64,000 nucleotides of DNA from NCBI GenBank assembly GCA_020633195.1, contig JACKEC010000016.1, positions 496,001-560,000 of the forward strand, given 5' to 3'. How positions within the stretch are numbered: the first letter of the stretch is position 1; each line of letters opens with the position of its first letter. The DNA is from Sandaracinaceae bacterium (lineage in GTDB: Bacteria; Myxococcota_A; Polyangia; Polyangiales; Sandaracinaceae). Below are positions 60,428-64,000 of this stretch, piece after piece. The notes under the pieces were generated by a model, which was not told the DNA's origin, did no database searches, and saw only the letters and a list, made by a program, of their open reading frames with translations. Both the position numbers and the translations under genes were made by a program.

Positions 60428-62616
60428 GCGCGGCGCCGGCCCTGGCGCCCCGGCCGCGGGTCGCCCTGGCCGGCAACCCGAACGCCGGGAAGACGACCCT
60501 CTTCAACGCGCTGACCGGCTCGTCGGCGCGCACCGGGAACTACCCGGGCGTCACCGTCGAGCGTCGGGTCGGCGAGTGGAAGCTCGCGACCGACGCCCCG
60601 GTCGAGGTGCTCGACGTCCCCGGCACCTACAGCCTCAGCGCGCGGTCGCCGGAGGAGCAGGTCGCGGTCGACGCGGTGCTGCCGTCGAGCGCCGAGCGAT
60701 CGCCCGACGTCGTCGTGGTGGTGGCCGACGCGGGCGCGCTCGAGCGGCACCTCTACCTCGCGCAGCAGATCATCGACGCGGGGCTGCCCGTGGTGCTCGC
60801 GCTCAACCTGATGGACGAGGCGGAGCGGGCGGGGGTGAAGGTCGACGCGACGAGCCTCGGGGAGGCGCTCGGGGTCGAGGCGATCCGCCTCGTCGCGACC
60901 AAGGGCGAGGGGCTCGCGGAGCTCGCGAGCGCGGTGTCGCGAGCGCTCGAGCGGGGCCCCGCGCGCGGCGAGCCCGAGCCGATCCCCGCCGCCCTCGAGA
61001 GCTTCGTCGCGCCGATCGAGGCGCGGGTGAAGGAGCAGCGACCGGGCGATCCGCCGGCGGCGCAGCGGGCGCGCGCGCTCTGGGCGATGCTCTCGCTCGG
61101 CGACGACGAGCTCGAGGGGATCGACGCCGAGCTGCGGACGCGCGTGAAGGACGCGCACGAGCGCGCCGCCGCCGAGGAGATCGATCTCGACAGGGAGATC
61201 ATCGCCGCGCGCTACGCCCGGATCGACGAGCACATGCGCTTCGTCGTCCCCGCCCCGGTCACCGATCGCGTCGGCTGGACCGAGCGGCTCGATCAGGCGC
61301 TGACCCACCCGGTGCTCGGCGTCCTGGTGTTCGCGGTCGTGATGCTGGTCCTCTTCGAGGCGCTCTTCCGCTGGTCCGACCCGCTCATCGGCGGCATCGA
61401 GGTGAGCGTCGCGTTCCTGCAGGGGCTCGCCGCGGCGGTGCTCCCGGACGGCCCGCTCGAGGGCCTCGTGGTCGACGGGATCATCGCCGGCGTCGGCAAC
61501 GTGGTCGTGTTCGTCCCGCAGATCGCCTTGCTCTTCACGTTCATCGCGGTCCTCGAGGACAGCGGCTACCTCGCGCGGGTCGCGTTCGTGATCGACCGCC
61601 TGATGCGCGGCGTCGGGCTGCACGGCAAGGCCTTCGTCCCGCTCCTGAGCGGGTTCGCCTGCGCGATCCCCGCGGTCATGGCGACGCGCACGATCGAGAG
61701 CCGCAAGGACCGCCTCGTCACGATGCTCGCGCTGCCCCTGATGAGCTGCAGCGCGCGGCTCCCCGTCTACGCGCTCGTCATCGCGGTGGTGTTCCCCGCC
61801 GACGAGCGGCTCGGCTTCGTCTCGGTGGGCGCGCTCGTGCTCTTCGCGATGTACGCGCTCAGCGTCTCGGCCACGCTCGGGGCCGCCGCGGTGCTCCGGC
61901 GGACGGTCCTGCGCGGGCCGCGGCCGGCGCTCGTGCTGGAGCTGCCGCCCTACCGCTGGCCCGCGCCGCGCAACGTCATCAGCTCGGTGTGGCGTCGGGT
62001 GAAGGACTTCCTCGTGGACGCGGGGACCATCATCCTCGCGATCACGATCGTGCTCTGGGCGCTCCTGACCTACCCGACGAACGACTCGGTGTCCGCGCGC
62101 TTCGCGGACCTCCGCGCCGAGGCGGCGAGCTCCCTCGAGGGCGAGGCGCTCGAGGCGCGCAACGCGGAGCTCGAGACGCAGGAGGCGTCCGAGCAGCTGC
62201 GCCACAGCGCCGCAGGATCGATCGGCCGCTTCATCGAGCCCGCGATCGAGCCGCTCGGCTTCGACTGGCGCATCGGCATCGGGCTCATCGGGTCGTTCGC
62301 GGCCCGCGAGGTCCTCGTGAGCACGCTCGGGATCGTGTGGGGCATCGGCGACGACTCGGACGAGAGCCCGCCGCTGCGCGACGCGCTGCGGAACGCGACG
62401 CGCGACGACGGCACCCCGCTGTTCACGCCGCTGACGGGAATCGCGCTGATGGTCTTCTTCGTCCTCGCCGCGCAGTGCATGAGCACCATCGCGGTGGTGC
62501 GGCGGGAGAGCGGGTCGTGGAAGTGGCCGCTCCTGATGGTCGCCTACATGACGACCCTCGCGTACGTCGGCGCGCTGCTCGTGCAGCAAGGCGGTCGGCT
62601 CTTGGGCTACGGCTGA
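60424..62616 (+). CDS. feoB: Ferrous iron transporter FeoB
   Basis: A 730-residue inner-membrane Fe(II) transporter. The N-terminal G domain has GNPNAGKTT (G1, near residue 19), VPGTYS (G3) and NLMD (G4). The membrane part (about 290-720) has the FeoB pores: GFACAIPAVMATRTI and the later MSCSARLPVYALVI. The usual NFeoB-type switch is normal in length. Starts at GTG overlapping feoA. A 43-residue membrane protein follows. Iron-dependent repression is expected from the Fur box. Confidence 0.96.
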   Translation: MSAAPALAPRPRVALAGNPNAGKTTLFNALTGSSARTGNYPGVTVERRVGEWKLATDAPVEVLDVPGTYSLSARSPEEQVAVDAVLPSSAERSPDVVVVVADAGALERHLYLAQQIIDAGLPVVLALNLMDEAERAGVKVDATSLGEALGVEAIRLVATKGEGLAELASAVSRALERGPARGEPEPIPAALESFVAPIEARVKEQRPGDPPAAQRARALWAMLSLGDDELEGIDAELRTRVKDAHERAAAEEIDLDREIIAARYARIDEHMRFVVPAPVTDRVGWTERLDQALTHPVLGVLVFAVVMLVLFEALFRWSDPLIGGIEVSVAFLQGLAAAVLPDGPLEGLVVDGIIAGVGNVVVFVPQIALLFTFIAVLEDSGYLARVAFVIDRLMRGVGLHGKAFVPLLSGFACAIPAVMATRTIESRKDRLVTMLALPLMSCSARLPVYALVIAVVFPADERLGFVSVGALVLFAMYALSVSATLGAAAVLRRTVLRGPRPALVLELPPYRWPAPRNVISSVWRRVKDFLVDAGTIILAITIVLWALLTYPTNDSVSARFADLRAEAASSLEGEALEARNAELETQEASEQLRHSAAGSIGRFIEPAIEPLGFDWRIGIGLIGSFAAREVLVSTLGIVWGIGDDSDESPPLRDALRNATRDDGTPLFTPLTGIALMVFFVLAAQCMSTIAVVRRESGSWKWPLLMVAYMTTLAYVGALLVQQGGRLLGYG

Positions 62617-62620
62617 CGCG

Positions 62621-62752
62621 ATGACCTGGCAAGACGTGGCCGTCTTCGCGATCGTCGCCGCCGCGCTCGGCTTCCTCGCGTGGAAGATGTGGCCGCGCGC
62701 GCGGCGCCCCGACGTCAAGGCGTCGAGCCTCGTCCGCAAGAAGAAGCGCTGA
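62621..62752 (+). CDS. Small membrane protein after feoB
   Basis: A 43-residue protein, MTWQDVAVFAIVAAALGFLA then a short basic tail ending KKKR. It has one membrane helix with a cytoplasmic Lys/Arg end. It begins 4 bp after feoB and has no Cys, unlike the Cys-rich FeoB-associated proteins of other bacteria. Likely a Feo partner by position; otherwise unknown. Confidence 0.6.
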   Translation: MTWQDVAVFAIVAAALGFLAWKMWPRARRPDVKASSLVRKKKR

Positions 62753-62763
62753 GGCTGCGCCGC

Positions 62764-64000
62764 TCACTCCAGGTTGAGCGGGATGTTGGCTCGCTGGAAC
62801 TGCTCCTTGAGGTCCTTCTTGTCGGCGGCCTTCATGTAGGCCTCCTCGGGGGCGACCACGTCGTTCTTCACGTGGTGCATCAGGTGGTCGTTCATCGTCT
62901 GCATGCCCTGGCGCTTGCCGGTCTGCATGACGCTGACGAGCTGGTAGGTCTTGCCCTCGCGGATGAGGTTCGAGACGGCGGGGTTGGTGATGAGCACCTC
63001 GTAGGCGGCGGCCCGACCACCTCCCTTGCGCTTGCACAGCACCTGGGCGATGACGCCGCGGAGCGACTCGCTGAGCATCGTGCGGATCTGCTCCTGCCGG
63101 TCGGCGGGGAACTGGTCGATGATCCGGTCGACGGTCGAGGGCGCGGTCGTGGTGTGGAGGGTGCCGAACACGAGGTGGCCGGTCTCCGCGGTCTCGATGG
63201 CGATCGCGATGGTCTCGAGGTCGCGCATCTCGCCGACGAGCACGATGTCCGGGTCCTCGCGGAGCGCGGCGCGGAGGGCGCGCTTGAAGCCCGACGTGTG
63301 CGTGCCCACCTCGCGCTGGTTCACGAGGCACTTCTTGTTCGGGTGCACGAACTCGATCGGGTCCTCGATCGTGATGATGTGGTCGGTCCGCCGCTCGTTG
63401 ATGAAGTCGATCAGCGCGGCCAGCGTGGTCGACTTGCCGCTGCCCGTCGGGCCGGTGACGAGGACGAGGCCCTTGGTCAGGTAGCAGAGGTCGAGGACCT
63501 GCTCCGGGATGCCGAGCTTCTGCCACGAGAGGATGTCGAACGGGATCATCCGCATGACCGCGCCCATGCCCTTGCGGTCGCGGAAGTAGTTCACGCGGAA
63601 GCGCGCGACGCCCTCGATCGTGTGGGCGAAGTCCGTGTCGGCGTCCGCGTCGAACTCCTCCTTGTTCCGCGGCGGCATGATCTCGCGGAGGATCGGCTCG
63701 AGCTCCTTCTCGGTGAGCGGGCCGCGCTCCTCGAGGGGGACCATCTCGCCGTGCAGGCGGACCATGGGGACGACGCCGGTCGAGAGGTGGAGGTCCGAGG
63801 CCTCGAGCTGATGCATCATGCGCAGCCAGCGGTTGATCTTCGGCTCGCCCGGCGCGACCTGGACGGACACCGCGGGCGCCGCGTGGGGGGCCTCGGCGGC
63901 GGGCGCCGGGCGCGCGGCGGGCACGGCGGCAGCCGGCGCGGCCGCGGGCGCCGCCTCGGCGGGTGCGCCCGTGCTCGGCGCGAGCGTGACGGTCCAGTTG
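62764..64000 (-). CDS. pilT: Twitching motility ATPase PilT (5' end beyond window)
   Basis: Retraction ATPase of type IV pili, which drives twitching or S-motility. The visible 411 codons hold the N-terminal domain (LEASDLHLSTG, about 45 residues after GTG 63924), Walker A GPTGSGKST, the Asp box and EDPIEF, Walker B DPDIVLVGEMRD, and the His box ETGHLVFGTLHTTTA, plus the late MQTMNDHL. The frame stays open to base 64000 through an Ala/Pro-rich stretch, so the true start probably lies outside the window; GTG 63924 is a possible internal start. The N-terminal Ala/Pro extension is longer than in most PilT proteins. Ends 11 bp from the convergent small feo protein. Confidence 0.92.
   Translation of the reverse strand, partial: NWTVTLAPSTGAPAEAAPAAAPAAAVPAARPAPAAEAPHAAPAVSVQVAPGEPKINRWLRMMHQLEASDLHLSTGVVPMVRLHGEMVPLEERGPLTEKELEPILREIMPPRNKEEFDADADTDFAHTIEGVARFRVNYFRDRKGMGAVMRMIPFDILSWQKLGIPEQVLDLCYLTKGLVLVTGPTGSGKSTTLAALIDFINERRTDHIITIEDPIEFVHPNKKCLVNQREVGTHTSGFKRALRAALREDPDIVLVGEMRDLETIAIAIETAETGHLVFGTLHTTTAPSTVDRIIDQFPADRQEQIRTMLSESLRGVIAQVLCKRKGGGRAAAYEVLITNPAVSNLIREGKTYQLVSVMQTGKRQGMQTMNDHLMHHVKNDVVAPEEAYMKAADKKDLKEQFQRANIPLNLE

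Overview
The DNA is very GC-rich and reads as a chromosomal segment of a predatory or social delta-type bacterium. Several marks point to Myxococcota, most likely order Polyangiales (Sandaracinus-like). These are secreted lipoproteins with Asp-Ala-Gly linkers, a MYXO-CTERM-like tail, Cys-rich tandem-repeat lipoproteins, DVWAVG-type propeller lipoproteins, a Ser/Thr kinase, an FHA protein and a TonB domain fused to a receptor. Taxonomy is inference from style, not from a marker gene. I saw no rRNA, tRNA, CRISPR, prophage or insertion sequence.

Layout. 1-343: non-coding, with a 51-bp direct repeat. 0.3-7.5 kb: lytic transglycosylase/M23 fusion, purH, a palindromic intergenic repeat, a DUF3089 hydrolase, purD, a NifU-C-like protein without its Cys pair, a small protein and an RluD-type pseudouridine synthase with no ordinary start codon. 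7.5-21 kb: envelope and secreted proteins (zinc-ribbon membrane protein, Beta_propel protein, trypsin-fold pseudo-protease, T6SS-type FHA protein, DUF72, OmpA with Ca repeats, a large TPR membrane protein, a propeller lipoprotein) and TruC. 21-26.3 kb: two acyl-CoA dehydrogenases around an AgmX-type lipoprotein, a VOC protein and a TPR protein. 26.3-31.4 kb: TonB-dependent receptor operon facing a Fur-family regulator, with similar candidate operators. 31.4-37.3 kb: propeller lipoprotein coupled to a DUF692-alcohol dehydrogenase fusion, then a LysR/SDR divergent pair. 37.3-40.6 kb: kinase with a large N-terminal region. 40.6-46.4 kb: a tandem segmental duplication that made two 11-repeat lipoproteins with different C-terminal domains and left a stub of the neighbouring pseudouridine synthase gene. 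46.4-50.3 kb: a rifampin-phosphotransferase-like enzyme and another lipoprotein. 50.3-54.6 kb: small zinc protein, DUF924, purF, a TPR protein and an M74 endopeptidase. 54.6-57 kb: divergent citrate-synthase-family genes, one with a DNA-binding head, over two palindromes. 57-64 kb: serine protease, MoxR ATPase, feoAB under a Fur box, and pilT running off the right edge.

Together the window mixes purine biosynthesis (purH, purD, purF), RNA modification (three pseudouridine synthases), iron or metal uptake (feoAB, TonB receptor, Fur-family protein) and a large exported proteome. Many neighbours are coupled by ATGA or GTGA overlaps. The most unusual parts are the duplicated repeat lipoproteins with swapped C-termini, the DUF692-dehydrogenase fusion, the divergent citrate-synthase pair with its operator-like palindromes, and the trypsin-fold protein lacking two triad residues.
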